A stretch of 64,000 nucleotides of DNA from Vulcanimicrobiota bacterium (GTDB lineage: Bacteria > Vulcanimicrobiota > Vulcanimicrobiia > Vulcanimicrobiales > Vulcanimicrobiaceae): the NCBI GenBank assembly GCA_003151115.1, contig PLWS01000005.1:62001-126000 (forward strand), given 5' to 3'. Positions 44,313-53,167 of the stretch are shown one piece after another. How positions within the stretch are numbered: position 1 is the first letter of the stretch; every line of letters begins with the position of its first letter. The notes beneath the pieces were generated by a model. The model was not told where the DNA came from, searched no databases, and worked only from the letters and a program-made list of their open reading frames with translations. The position numbers and the translations under genes are program-made.

Positions 44313-44360
44313 AAGGGGCGCCTCAAGTATTCGCGGCGCCTTTCGGTGAAGTCCGCTTCC

Positions 44361-46481
44361 ATGCTGCGCCGTTTCTTAGCTGCGTTGCCGGTGCTGGCGC
44401 TGCTCTGTGCCGCGCCGGCCGGCGCGCAACTGACGCTCGACACGGTCTTCGGCGTCACCCCGCCTTGGGGATCGCAGCCTTCGCGCGTGACTTGGGCCCC
44501 CGACGGCAATTCGTTCCTCTACGTATTGCAGACGCAAGATCCGTTCCAAGCCGTTCCGGTACATCTTTACGACGCGCGCGCGCACGACGACCGCATTCTG
44601 ATCGATCCGCGCGGATACGGAAGGGGCGCCGGCACGCCTGGATCGCTGGTGTGGTCGCCCGATTCGCATTCGCTGGCCTTTACGATTCGCGGAAAGCTGT
44701 ACGTGCGGAGCATCTCCGGGGGCGCAGATACGACGATCGACACACGCGTTTCGGATCCGCAGTGGTCGCCGTGCGGCGACGCGATCGCTTATGTAAAATC
44801 TGCCGACTTGTTCGTGGCCTCGCTCGCGCCGAAACTTTCGATCCGCCGGCTGACGCGCGGCGGCAGTGCAGACCGCATACTCAACGGCGGCTTGGATTGG
44901 GTCTATCCCGAAGAGCTCGGCACCGCGCACGGCTTTGCATTGGCTCCGGACGGCAAATCGATTGCCTACATGCGGATGGACGAACGGCCCGTCACGGCTT
45001 TTCCGATCGTGGACTTCATGCCGGTAGACAACGCGGTCTCAAATGAAAAATATCCGCTCGCGGGCGAAAAAAATCCGAAGGTTGTGCTGAGAGTCGTCAC
45101 GCTCGCTTCAGGCGCGGACTCGCTGGTCTACAACGCCGGCCCGAGCGACGAGTACTTGCCGTTTTTTGCTTGGCAGCCGAATTCGCCGAACCTTGTATAC
45201 GAAGTGCTTGACCGCGCGCAAAAACATCTGCGCGTCGTTTTGCGGGCCTCGAACCTGCATGCCGCCGAGGTTCTTTACAATCAATCCGACGACAAGTGGG
45301 TCGACGATATCCCCTTGCCGGCGTGGCTCTCCGGCGGACGGTCGCTATGGATGCTCGATCGCGACGGGACAAACGGGCTGTATTTGCGCGACGCTTCGGG
45401 CAATCTCAAACGGCTGACAGGCGCCTATCGTTCGGATTCATTGGCGGGATTGGATGGCGCGAATACAACCGCCTATGTTACCGCCGCCTATCCGACGCGG
45501 CGCGACCGCGCTTTGCTGGCGGTTTCACTCAACGCCGGTGTCACCAACCTCACGCCCGCGGCCGGAGCGCATAACGTCTCGCTCGCTCCTGGTGGCGTGT
45601 TTTTCGTCGATACACACTCGACCCTAAACGATCCGCCGCAGACGGATCTTGTCACCACCGCGAATCGCAGCGTAACCGCGATTCTTGCTCTGCGCAACGA
45701 GACGCTGCGCGCGGAACTGCTGCCGGTCGAAATGTTTTCCGTGCCATCTCAGTACGGGCCGCTCGATGCGACGATGATCAAGCCGACGGGATTCGATCCG
45801 GCGCGCAAATACCCGGTCATCGTTTATGTTTACGGCGGGCCGGCGGCGCCGACGACAGCCGATACGTTCGGCGAGCAACGCGGACTCTATCACCAGATGC
45901 TCGCCCAAAACGGCTTCATCGTCTTCAGCATTGACGGGCCGGCGTCGCAAATCGATAGCGACGCCAACGTTCGGCTGCTCTATCACAACTTCGGCCCGGG
46001 CTCGCTGCTCGGCCAAGAAATCGGGGCGCGCTACGTGCAGTTGCTTCCGTATGTCGATCCCGCGCGCATCGGCATTTGGGGCTGGAGTTTCGGCGGATAT
46101 GAAACGACATATGCGCTCACGCACAGTCCGCTCTTTAAAGCGGGCGCGGCGGTTGCGCCCGTTACCGACTGGCATTTCTACGACACGATCTACACCGAGC
46201 GCTATATGGGCAAGCCGCAAGACGATCTCGTCTCGTACAACGCGAGTTCGGTTTTGCCGGCCGCCGCGAATCTGCATGGCGATCTGCTGATCAGTCACGG
46301 AACCTCCGATGACAACGTGCACATGGCCAACACGATCTCGCTGCTGCAGTCGTTCATCGACGCCGATAAGACAAACGTCGACTTCATGGTTTATCCGCGC
46401 CGGGTGCATAGCATCGCCGGAATCGCGCAACGGCGCCACCTCTACGGGCACATGCTCGAATGGTGGCTGAAACATCTATGA
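44361..46481 (+). CDS. DPP-IV-like S9 peptidase
   Basis: A 706-residue secreted peptidase: signal peptide (ALPVLALLCAAPAGA), DPP-IV-type beta-propeller containing DWVYPEELG (the Glu-Glu pair that binds the peptide N-terminus in DPP-IV), and an alpha/beta hydrolase with Ser in GWSFGGYET, Asp in HGTSDDNVHM and His in RRVHSIAG. It should remove N-terminal dipeptides, often Xaa-Pro. I start at ATG 44361; GTG 44346 is also possible. The stop overlaps the next gene as ATGA. This is the third S9 gene in 9 kb. Confidence 0.9.
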   Translation: MLRRFLAALPVLALLCAAPAGAQLTLDTVFGVTPPWGSQPSRVTWAPDGNSFLYVLQTQDPFQAVPVHLYDARAHDDRILIDPRGYGRGAGTPGSLVWSPDSHSLAFTIRGKLYVRSISGGADTTIDTRVSDPQWSPCGDAIAYVKSADLFVASLAPKLSIRRLTRGGSADRILNGGLDWVYPEELGTAHGFALAPDGKSIAYMRMDERPVTAFPIVDFMPVDNAVSNEKYPLAGEKNPKVVLRVVTLASGADSLVYNAGPSDEYLPFFAWQPNSPNLVYEVLDRAQKHLRVVLRASNLHAAEVLYNQSDDKWVDDIPLPAWLSGGRSLWMLDRDGTNGLYLRDASGNLKRLTGAYRSDSLAGLDGANTTAYVTAAYPTRRDRALLAVSLNAGVTNLTPAAGAHNVSLAPGGVFFVDTHSTLNDPPQTDLVTTANRSVTAILALRNETLRAELLPVEMFSVPSQYGPLDATMIKPTGFDPARKYPVIVYVYGGPAAPTTADTFGEQRGLYHQMLAQNGFIVFSIDGPASQIDSDANVRLLYHNFGPGSLLGQEIGARYVQLLPYVDPARIGIWGWSFGGYETTYALTHSPLFKAGAAVAPVTDWHFYDTIYTERYMGKPQDDLVSYNASSVLPAAANLHGDLLISHGTSDDNVHMANTISLLQSFIDADKTNVDFMVYPRRVHSIAGIAQRRHLYGHMLEWWLKHL

Positions 46482-47275
46482 GCGAGATTGATTCCGATTT
46501 TAAAGTCGTCGTAGACACGCCGGGTTGGCATCGCATCAAGCCGCGCATTCCCGACACGCCGCAGCGCCGCCAGTTGGAGCGTCAGCGGCGCGTGCGCGAA
46601 TTCGTCTTCGGCGCGAAAGACGGGATACTGACGACAATGGGCGTGGTCACCGGCGTTGGCGTCGCCTCCGGCGGCCGGGTCGCGGTGCTGGTGAGCGGTC
46701 TCGTCGCGCTAATTGCGGGTTCGCTTTCGATGGCCGTCGGGGAATATCAGGGCAGCAAATCGGAACGTGAAGTCGTGCGCAAATCCATCGAGATGGAGAA
46801 GCGCGAGATGGCGGAAAATCCCAAAGACGAGTTTGCCGAGCTTGTCGCTTATTACAAGCTTAAAGGCTTCAGCTCCGACGAAGCGCACCTCATCGTTTCG
46901 CGCCTTTCAAAAAACCCCGAAATCTATCTCTACGAAATGATGCGCGATGAGTTCGGAATCGATCCGCGCATCGCCGAATCGTCGGATATTCTTCCGGCGC
47001 TGGCCATGGGCTCATCGTACGCAGCGGGGTCCCTGGTTCCCATCCTGCCGTATTTTTTCCCGGCCTTGGCGTCCGCTCAGGCGGTTTTCACCAGTTTCGC
47101 TATCGCGATCGTGGGGTTGTTCGGCATCGGCGTGTTCGCCGGCAGTTTGAGCGCGCGAAACAAATGGCTGCGCGGCCTCGAGATCGCGTTTTACGGCTCG
47201 GTCGTTTTCGCGCTGTCCTTCCTTGCCGGGCATTTCATCCCGCCGATCTTTCATCAGAAAGCGGCCGGCTTTTAA
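46478..47275 (+). CDS. VIT1/CCC1 family transporter
   Basis: A 265-residue protein of the VIT1/CCC1 iron/manganese transporter family. After a ~40-residue cytoplasmic start, FGAKDGILTTMGVVTGVGVASGG is the first membrane segment with the family Asp; SLSMAVGEYQGSKSE is the second signature; the cytoplasmic Glu-rich helix and three further membrane segments follow. It likely exports Fe(II) or Mn(II). Joined to the DPP-IV-like gene by an ATGA overlap. The stop codon is the first part of a terminator for the opposite gene. Confidence 0.88.
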   Translation: MSEIDSDFKVVVDTPGWHRIKPRIPDTPQRRQLERQRRVREFVFGAKDGILTTMGVVTGVGVASGGRVAVLVSGLVALIAGSLSMAVGEYQGSKSEREVVRKSIEMEKREMAENPKDEFAELVAYYKLKGFSSDEAHLIVSRLSKNPEIYLYEMMRDEFGIDPRIAESSDILPALAMGSSYAAGSLVPILPYFFPALASAQAVFTSFAIAIVGLFGIGVFAGSLSARNKWLRGLEIAFYGSVVFALSFLAGHFIPPIFHQKAAGF

Positions 47276-47302
47276 AAAAAAGCGCAGCTTTCGCTGCGCT
47301 TT
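47274..47302 (-). terminator. Intrinsic terminator for the Lys/Pro-rich gene
   Basis: Stem AAAGCGCAGC (47279-47288), loop TTTC, stem GCTGCGCTTT (47293-47302). On the minus strand the hairpin is followed by a run of eight T (from 47281 down to 47274), the classic intrinsic terminator. On the plus strand only TTTGGG follows, so it is weak there. Confidence 0.85.
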
Positions 47303-47326
47303 GGGTATCAAATAAAGACGGGTTGT

Positions 47327-47659
47327 CTATTTCTTGGTGGGTTTGGGCATCGGCTTCTTGGTGCGTTTCGGAGTCGGTTTCTTGGTGGGTTTGGGCATCG
47401 GCTTCTTGGTGCGTTTCGGAGCCGGTTTCGGGGTCGGTTTGGCTTTCATGCGGCTCGTCTTGCTTCTCTTGGATGCCGTCTTGGCAGCCGTCTTGGCAGC
47501 CGTCTTGGGTGCCGACTTTGCGGTCGACTTGGCGCCGACTTGAATCGCCGTGGATTTGGCTTTCGTCGTGGTCTTGGGGGCTTTCGATTGGTTGGCGGCC
47601 ATGGCCGTGCCGGTCATAAGGAAAGCCGCCGCTGTCATTGACGCGAGTAGCTTCTTCAA
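47327..47659 (-). CDS. Secreted Lys/Pro/Ala repeat protein
   Basis: A 110-residue protein: signal peptide (LASMTAAAFLMTGTAMA, cleavage about residue 24), a Lys/Ala/Thr-rich part (KSAPKTAAKTAAKTA), then repeats of KPMPKPTKK / KPTPKRTKK to the end. Highly basic and without a fold signal. I start at TTG 47659, which lies 8 bases after a strong AGGAGG; upstream in-frame codons lack a ribosome-binding site. It may coat the cell envelope or bind DNA or polyanions outside the cell; this is inference. It has its own terminator. Confidence 0.7.
   Translation of the reverse strand: MKKLLASMTAAAFLMTGTAMAANQSKAPKTTTKAKSTAIQVGAKSTAKSAPKTAAKTAAKTASKRSKTSRMKAKPTPKPAPKRTKKPMPKPTKKPTPKRTKKPMPKPTKK
47331..47426. 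repeat. Two 48-base tandem repeats (coding)
   Basis: Two consecutive 48-base units (47331-47378 and 47379-47426), identical except for one base (GAGTCGG versus GAGCCGG). Each unit encodes 16 residues of the Lys/Pro-rich tail, and within each unit there are two shorter related halves. Confidence 0.85.
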
Positions 47660-47688
47660 AATGCGTTCCTCCTTTCCGTGAAAGTAGC

Positions 47689-47715
47689 ACCGGGCTTCCA
47701 AATAAGGAAGCCGGT
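47689..47715 (-). other. Hairpin in the leader of the Lys/Pro-rich gene
   Basis: ACCGGGCTTCC (47689-47699), loop AAATAA, GGAAGCCGGT (47706-47715): ten pairs with one bulged G. It lies between the acyl-CoA dehydrogenase stop and the Lys/Pro-rich gene start, so it could end the former transcript or structure the latter's leader. There is no T run. Confidence 0.45.
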
Positions 47716-47764
47716 CGGAGCGGTAACGTTTCGCCTCTCCGGAAAGTGCCCCTCTCGGCGGAAA

Positions 47765-48907
47765 TTAGCCCTTCCAGCGCCCCACGAGCGCCCGCGAAAT
47801 GACCAAGCGCTGGATCTGCTGGGTGCCTTCGTAAATCTGCGTGATTTTGGCGTCGCGCATCATGCGTTCGACCGGATAATCAACCGAATAACCGTACCCG
47901 CCCAAAACTTGCACGGCGTCGGTGGTCACGCGCATCGCGACGTCGCCGCACTTGAGCTTACACATCGCGGCCCATAGGGTCACGTCGTCGGACTCTTCGT
48001 CGCACTTCCGCGCCGCTTCGTAGAGAAGCAGACGCGACGCCTCGACCTCGGTCTTCATATCCGCGAGCATAAAACCGACGCCTTGCTGCTGGCCGATGGG
48101 TTTACCGAACGCGATGCGTTCCTGCGCGTACTTGGTCGCGTACTCGAGCGCGCCTTGCGCGATCCCCAGCGCCTGCGCCGCGATTCCGGGCCGCGATTTG
48201 TCGAGCACCTTCATCGCGATCTTGAAACCGTCGCCTTCGGGTCCGATGAGATTTGCGGCGGGAACTTCGCAATTGTCGAAAATCAGTTCGACCGTCGGCG
48301 ATCCCCGGATGCCCATTTTTTTCTCGATCTTGCCGACCTGAAATCCCGGGAACGTTTTCTCCACGAGGAAGGCGCTGATTCCGTTAGCGCCTTTCGTGGG
48401 ATCCGTGACCGCAAAAACGCAGACGGCGTCGGCCACGCTGCCGTTGGTGATCCAAATCTTCTGGCCGTTCAGGATGTACTGGTCGCCGCGCTTCTCGGCG
48501 CGCGTCCGCATCGACCCGGCCGCGTCGGACCCGCTGCCCGCTTCGGTCAGCGCGTAGGCGGCAATCCACTCGCCCGAGGCGAGTTTCGGCAGGTACTTAC
48601 TTTTCTGCTCGACGGTTCCGGCGATAAGGATCGGAAGCATTGCCAGTTCTTGTACTGCGACGATCAGCGAGCTCGACGCGCACGCTTTGGCGATTTCTTC
48701 GACCACTCTTACATAGGTGAGAAAACTGCCGCCCAGGCCGCCGTATTCCGAGGGGATTGGAATGCCGAGCATATCGCTTTCCGCGAACAGTTTGCGGATG
48801 TCTTGCGGGAACTCGCCGCGCTGGTCGATCTCCGCCGCTCGCGGTGCGACTTTTTCGGCAACGAGCTCGCGCACCGCCGCCAGTATTTGTGCGTCTTCGT
48901 CGGGCAT
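47765..48907 (-). CDS. Acyl-CoA dehydrogenase
   Basis: A 380-residue FAD-dependent acyl-CoA dehydrogenase. YALTEAGSGSDA and WITNGS are the FAD/substrate signatures, and IYEGTQQIQ near the C-terminus contains the catalytic Glu in the position used by short- and medium-chain enzymes. It introduces the alpha-beta double bond in beta-oxidation or branched-chain degradation. ATG 48907 matches the usual N-terminus; GTG 48943 would add 12 residues. It is divergent from the CoA-transferase pair. Confidence 0.94.
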   Translation of the reverse strand: MPDEDAQILAAVRELVAEKVAPRAAEIDQRGEFPQDIRKLFAESDMLGIPIPSEYGGLGGSFLTYVRVVEEIAKACASSSLIVAVQELAMLPILIAGTVEQKSKYLPKLASGEWIAAYALTEAGSGSDAAGSMRTRAEKRGDQYILNGQKIWITNGSVADAVCVFAVTDPTKGANGISAFLVEKTFPGFQVGKIEKKMGIRGSPTVELIFDNCEVPAANLIGPEGDGFKIAMKVLDKSRPGIAAQALGIAQGALEYATKYAQERIAFGKPIGQQQGVGFMLADMKTEVEASRLLLYEAARKCDEESDDVTLWAAMCKLKCGDVAMRVTTDAVQVLGGYGYSVDYPVERMMRDAKITQIYEGTQQIQRLVISRALVGRWKG

Positions 48908-48967
48908 GCGCCGCTTGTTCGGCGGCCGCCAGGGTTTCCCCACGCGAAAAGCCTATGTCGCAAACGG

Positions 48968-49723
48968 ATGGATAAAGTAGTCGCCACATGCGCCGAAGCT
49001 GTGAAAGACATACCGAGCGGCGCTTCGATTGCGGTCGGCGGTTTTGGCCTCAACGGCATTCCGTTTAACCTGATACAGGCGCTGCTCGAGCAGGGCGCCA
49101 CGGATCTCGTGACCGTTTCCAATAATTGCGGCGTGGACGGCTGGGGGCTCGGCGTGTTGCTCGATGCAAAACGCATCAAGCGAACGACGGGTTCCTACGT
49201 CGGCGAAAATCGCGAGTTCGAGCGTCAGTATCTGCAAGGGGAACTGGAAGTGGAACTCGTTCCGCAAGGGACGCTTGCCGAACGGCTGCGCGCCGGCGGC
49301 TGCGGGATTCCGGCATTTTACACTCCGGCCGGCGTGGGAACGCAAGTGGCCGAGGGCGGATTGCCGTGGCGGCATAACCCTGACGGCAGCATTGCGAAGG
49401 AATCTCCGAAAAAAGAGACGCGCAGCTTCGACGGTACGGATTATGTTTTGGAGCGCGGCATCGTCTGCGATTTTGCGCTCGTGCGCGCGAGCATTGGGGA
49501 CCGGACGGGCAATCTCATCTTTCACAAATCTACGCGGAACTTCAATCCGCTTTGTGCGATGGCCGGTAAAATTACGATCGCGGAAGTCGAAGAGCTGGTC
49601 GAGCCCGGAGAGATCGATCCGGAAGACGTTCATCTGCAGGGCATCTTCGTGCAGCGCGTCGTGCGCGTAGGCACGGAAGGCAAACGCATCGAGCGCGTGA
49701 CCACTCGAAAGAGGGCTCCATAA
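48968..49723 (+). CDS. scoA: 3-oxoacid CoA-transferase subunit A
   Basis: A 251-residue alpha subunit of a type I CoA-transferase. [13 protein letters not shown] (24-36) and [13 protein letters not shown] are the family signatures; the tail [14 protein letters not shown] is typical of succinyl-CoA:3-ketoacid transferases. With subunit B it activates acetoacetate using succinyl-CoA. I use ATG 48968, where similarity begins. The stop shares a base with the subunit B start (TAATG). Confidence 0.92.
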   Translation: MDKVVATCAEAVKDIPSGASIAVGGFGLNGIPFNLIQALLEQGATDLVTVSNNCGVDGWGLGVLLDAKRIKRTTGSYVGENREFERQYLQGELEVELVPQGTLAERLRAGGCGIPAFYTPAGVGTQVAEGGLPWRHNPDGSIAKESPKKETRSFDGTDYVLERGIVCDFALVRASIGDRTGNLIFHKSTRNFNPLCAMAGKITIAEVEELVEPGEIDPEDVHLQGIFVQRVVRVGTEGKRIERVTTRKRAP

Positions 49724-50391
49724 TGCCGCTGACTCGAACGCAACTCGCGGCGCGCGTGGCGCAAGAGCTGCGCGACGGCGAATATATCAATCTGGGCATC
49801 GGCCTGCCGACGCTGGTTCCCAACTACGTACCTCCGGGCGTAACCGTGGTACTGCAGAGCGAGAACGGCATTCTGGGGATGGGTCCCTACCCGTATGAGG
49901 GCGAGGAAGATCCGGATCTCATCAATGCCAGCAAAGAAACCGTTGTCGTGCTGCCGGGAGCTTCATTTTTCGATTCGGCGCTTTCGTTCGGCATGATCCG
50001 CGGCGGTCACATCGACCTTGCCGTGCTCGGGGCGATGCAAGTCTCCGAAAAAGGCGACCTCGCCAATTGGATGATCCCCGGCAAGATGGTCAAGGGCATG
50101 GGCGGCGCTATGGATTTGGTGCACGGCGCCAAGTACCTTATCGTCATGATGGAGCACGTTGCCAAAGGCGGCGCGCACAAGATCGTCAAGGAATGTTCGC
50201 TGCCGCTCACCGGCAGGGGCGTCGTCGACCGGATCGTCACCGACATGGCCGTCATCGACGTCGAAGCGAAAGGCTTAATTCTTCGGGAGCTCGCGCCCGG
50301 CGTAACGATCGACGACGTAAAAAATGCGACGGGCCCCGACGTGCAAGTGCACGCGGAGCCCACCGTCATGAAGATTCCCGAAGGGGTCTAA
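49723..50391 (+). CDS. scoB: 3-oxoacid CoA-transferase subunit B
   Basis: A 222-residue beta subunit. [17 protein letters not shown] and the catalytic Glu47 in [11 protein letters not shown], which forms the acyl-glutamyl intermediate, are clear; [12 protein letters not shown] follows. It pairs with the gene before it (TAATG overlap). Together with the divergent acyl-CoA dehydrogenase it suggests ketone body or short fatty acid use. The gene end is 4 bases from a convergent gene. Confidence 0.93.
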   Translation: MPLTRTQLAARVAQELRDGEYINLGIGLPTLVPNYVPPGVTVVLQSENGILGMGPYPYEGEEDPDLINASKETVVVLPGASFFDSALSFGMIRGGHIDLAVLGAMQVSEKGDLANWMIPGKMVKGMGGAMDLVHGAKYLIVMMEHVAKGGAHKIVKECSLPLTGRGVVDRIVTDMAVIDVEAKGLILRELAPGVTIDDVKNATGPDVQVHAEPTVMKIPEGV

Positions 50392-50395
50392 CGCG

Positions 50396-50854
50396 TTAGC
50401 GCTTGGTACAGACCTCGACACCCGTCACTTTCTTGTGGTTGGCGACCATCGTGAACGAACTCGTGTACTTCGCCGCCGAATTCATTACAATCGTGTCGAC
50501 GGCAGCCCCGGGCGGAAAGACTTGTTTGAACACAATATTCGTGCCGCTGACCGGTCCGTTGTTGACCGCATAGGTACTGTCGCCGTTGACGAAGGCATAG
50601 AACCACGCTTTACGGGTCTTGTCGTAGACGGCGATTCCTTCAGAAGGATACGGTCCGGTGATCGAAACGCGCATTGCCTTACCGTTGAGCATCGGCGTAA
50701 ACGTTTCGGTGTATTTATCCTTGCCGGCGACGCAATTCCACGTGCCGAGCCAAGTACCGACCTGCGTAATGCCTGCGGCTATTTTCGCCTGGCTGGACGC
50801 CGTGAACGCCGCGAAAAGCAGTGGCACAATTGCCAACATAAAGAAACGTCTCAT
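50396..50854 (-). CDS. Secreted protein, unknown function
   Basis: A 152-residue protein with a signal peptide (FMLAIVPLLFAAFTASSQA). The mature part contains GTWLGTWNCVAG and a C-terminal VTGVEVCTK, so two Cys could form a disulphide, and the TGPYPSEGIAVYDKT pattern suggests a beta-barrel-like lipocalin/DUF1579-type fold; not certain. I start at ATG 50854 after GGAG. It is downstream of an ABC permease gene by 22 bases. Confidence 0.65.
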   Translation of the reverse strand: MRRFFMLAIVPLLFAAFTASSQAKIAAGITQVGTWLGTWNCVAGKDKYTETFTPMLNGKAMRVSITGPYPSEGIAVYDKTRKAWFYAFVNGDSTYAVNNGPVSGTNIVFKQVFPPGAAVDTIVMNSAAKYTSSFTMVANHKKVTGVEVCTKR

Positions 50855-50876
50855 AGAAACTCCTAGAAGTGAGCGA

Positions 50877-52460
50877 TTAGGCTGCTTCGGCTTGGGCAAA
50901 GGTCGCGCCGCGCCCTTGTATTCGTGCCGCCGCGAAAACGATGAGCAAGAGCGCTTCACAGAGCGCGCACGCGATGCCCGCGACGGCGGCCGGCACGAAC
51001 GAGCGCGTCAGCACACCGGCCGTCACCGCGGCCGCGATCGCGGGAACGGCGAAGACGTAGGTCAGGAGCGCGCGCAGCATCGCCAGGGGGCCACGCTGAT
51101 CGAGTCCTGACGGCAAGAGCGCGTAGAGTGCGAGTCCGATACTTCGCAAGTAAATCGAGATGGCGATCGCAATCGGTATTCCGGCGGCCGCGACGCCGTA
51201 GATTCCGAGCGTCGCGGCAAAAACGATCGTGCCGGCTGCGATGCAAACCGACAAGCGCCACGACGTGGCCAATACCCAGGCGAGCAGGCGCAGCCAGATC
51301 GGATCCGGGCCCATCCACCAAAGCGGTTTGCGCAGATCGGCGGCCAACCCGAAAGATGAAGCGATCGTGATGAAGATGATCACCATGTTTGCTATGCTGG
51401 CGGCCATCACGAGCGCCGTGTCGAGCGGATCGCGCGATTGTCTGGCGGCGCTGCCGAGAATCGCGCCGGCGGCGGCACAGCCGATCAGCCCGATTAAGAA
51501 CATCCGTTTCGCTCCCGGCGCGCGAACGAACGCGATCCATTCTTTCCAGGCGATGGTCCAAGCGCCCGAAACGTTTTCAAATAACCTAAATTTATCTGGG
51601 CTGCCGATCTGGTAAAAGCGCTCCGCAGTGAGAACCCCCGGAAGGCGCCGGCGGCGCTGCCGGTAGGCGAGGACGCGCAGTGAAGACGAGTAGAGTTCCG
51701 GATAGAGATCGCGTCCGGTTACGAACGATAGCGCGAGCATGCCCGCGGCCGCCGCATAAAACGATCCGATCGCTGCCGGATTGCCGTGAAAGAGTGCGTT
51801 GATCGCGAATCCGGCGCCGGATCTCTGCATGTCGCCGGCCCAGGCGTTCAGTGCAGGATTGAGGAGGCTCCCCAGTAGCACGGCGACGGGCAGCAGCCCC
51901 GCCGCCACGATCGCCGCCGCGGTCGTTTGCGCAACCCGCGCGCCGGCAGCGGCTCGCAATTTCAACATCGGCACGGCGGTCGCGGCGGTGAAGAGCGTTG
52001 CCGCAATAATCGTCACGCCCACGACGCCCGTGATGCTGACGTGTCTGCCCGCCGGAAGAATGAGCGCATAAAACAAGACAGCAAATGCGGTCCGCAAAAC
52101 CACCGATGCGCAGCGGCGCAACTGGAGCCAGGTAACGACCGCCGTTTCGGAGAGGCGCGAACCGCACAGAAAGCGGGCGTCCGCGGCCGAGGAGAAGACG
52201 CCGACGAAGCCCGACGCCGCGCCGTACATGATGATGCCGAGCAGCGCGACGAACGCGAACATGATCGCCGATGCAAACGGCTCTGGAACGCTCACGGCAA
52301 GAAGCGGCGAGCGCGTGTGCGTTCGCAGCACGGCCATCATGACGAACCACGCGGCGATCACGGCATACATGATCGTGCGCCCGGGCTGGCGGAAGATCGT
52401 TTGTATGCGGTGCAGCAGTTGGGTGAAATCGAGGTAGGCGAGCGTCAGAAAATCGCTCAC
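50877..52460 (-). CDS. ABC exporter permease
   Basis: A 527-residue membrane protein with about twelve hydrophobic segments in two halves, resembling the putative ABC exporter permeases (PF16962-like) rather than a standard ABC-2 domain. Between the halves is a cytoplasmic part with GSPDKFRLFENVSGAWTIAWKEW. It starts at GTG 52460, overlapping the ATPase stop as GTGA, so the two form one transporter. The substrate is unknown. Confidence 0.78.
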   Translation of the reverse strand: MSDFLTLAYLDFTQLLHRIQTIFRQPGRTIMYAVIAAWFVMMAVLRTHTRSPLLAVSVPEPFASAIMFAFVALLGIIMYGAASGFVGVFSSAADARFLCGSRLSETAVVTWLQLRRCASVVLRTAFAVLFYALILPAGRHVSITGVVGVTIIAATLFTAATAVPMLKLRAAAGARVAQTTAAAIVAAGLLPVAVLLGSLLNPALNAWAGDMQRSGAGFAINALFHGNPAAIGSFYAAAAGMLALSFVTGRDLYPELYSSSLRVLAYRQRRRRLPGVLTAERFYQIGSPDKFRLFENVSGAWTIAWKEWIAFVRAPGAKRMFLIGLIGCAAAGAILGSAARQSRDPLDTALVMAASIANMVIIFITIASSFGLAADLRKPLWWMGPDPIWLRLLAWVLATSWRLSVCIAAGTIVFAATLGIYGVAAAGIPIAIAISIYLRSIGLALYALLPSGLDQRGPLAMLRALLTYVFAVPAIAAAVTAGVLTRSFVPAAVAGIACALCEALLLIVFAAARIQGRGATFAQAEAA

Positions 52461-53167
52461 CGCGTCAATTCCAAGAACAGATCTTCGGCGGTGCCGTGTG
52501 TGCCCGAACGCGCTTGCAGCTCGTCGAATGTGCCCGAGGCAACGATGCGGCCGTTCTTTAAAATGACGACGCGGTCGCAGATCGTCTGCGCTTGTTCGAG
52601 CATGTGCGTGCTCATGACGATCGCGGTCCCGTTCTCGCGCAGATCTTTGATGATCGCGCGCAGTTCGCGCTGGCCCAGCGGATCAAGGCCGACCATCGGT
52701 TCGTCGAATAGGATGACGGGTGTGGCGGCGAGCACCGTAGCCGCGACGAGCGTTTTTTGCCGCATGCCTTTGGAAAGCGCATTGCCGAGGGTGTCGCGCT
52801 GCGGGCTCATTCCGAACCGCTCGAGCAGATCGTTCGCGCGCGTTTGCCAGCCCGCGGAGAGCCGGCAGCTCTTAGCTACGAAAACGAGATGCTCCCAGAC
52901 CGTTAGCATCGGATAGACGTCGGGCGTTTCCGAAATAAGCGCGATGTTTTGGCCCCGTTTCGATCCGAGCTCGCGCCCGTCCCACGAAAACGTGCCGGCG
53001 TCGGGGCGCAGCAGACCCGCCGCGCATAGGAACGTGGTGCTTTTACCGGCGCCGTTCGGTCCGAGCAGTCCGACGATCTCGCCGCCGCCGACGTTGAGCG
53101 AAACGTCGTCTACGGCAACGGTGCGGCCGAAGGCTTTGCGCAGGCCCGCGATCGTCAGCTGCGGCAT
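52457..53167 (-). CDS. ABC transporter ATP-binding protein
   Basis: A 236-residue ABC ATPase: Walker A GPNGAGKST (36-44), signature LSKGMRQKT in place of LSGGQ, Walker B VILFDEPMVGLD, and the switch His in VMSTHMLEQA. The LSKGMRQK signature is typical of ABC-2 type exporters. It is linked by one-base and 4-base overlaps to the genes on each side, which makes a three-gene ABC cluster with the exporter at 53167. Confidence 0.92.
   Translation of the reverse strand: MPQLTIAGLRKAFGRTVAVDDVSLNVGGGEIVGLLGPNGAGKSTTFLCAAGLLRPDAGTFSWDGRELGSKRGQNIALISETPDVYPMLTVWEHLVFVAKSCRLSAGWQTRANDLLERFGMSPQRDTLGNALSKGMRQKTLVAATVLAATPVILFDEPMVGLDPLGQRELRAIIKDLRENGTAIVMSTHMLEQAQTICDRVVILKNGRIVASGTFDELQARSGTHGTAEDLFLELTR

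Noticed and set aside
48083-48967. N-terminal extension of CoA-transferase subunit A
   Set aside because: It lies opposite the acyl-CoA dehydrogenase gene; homology begins at ATG 48968.
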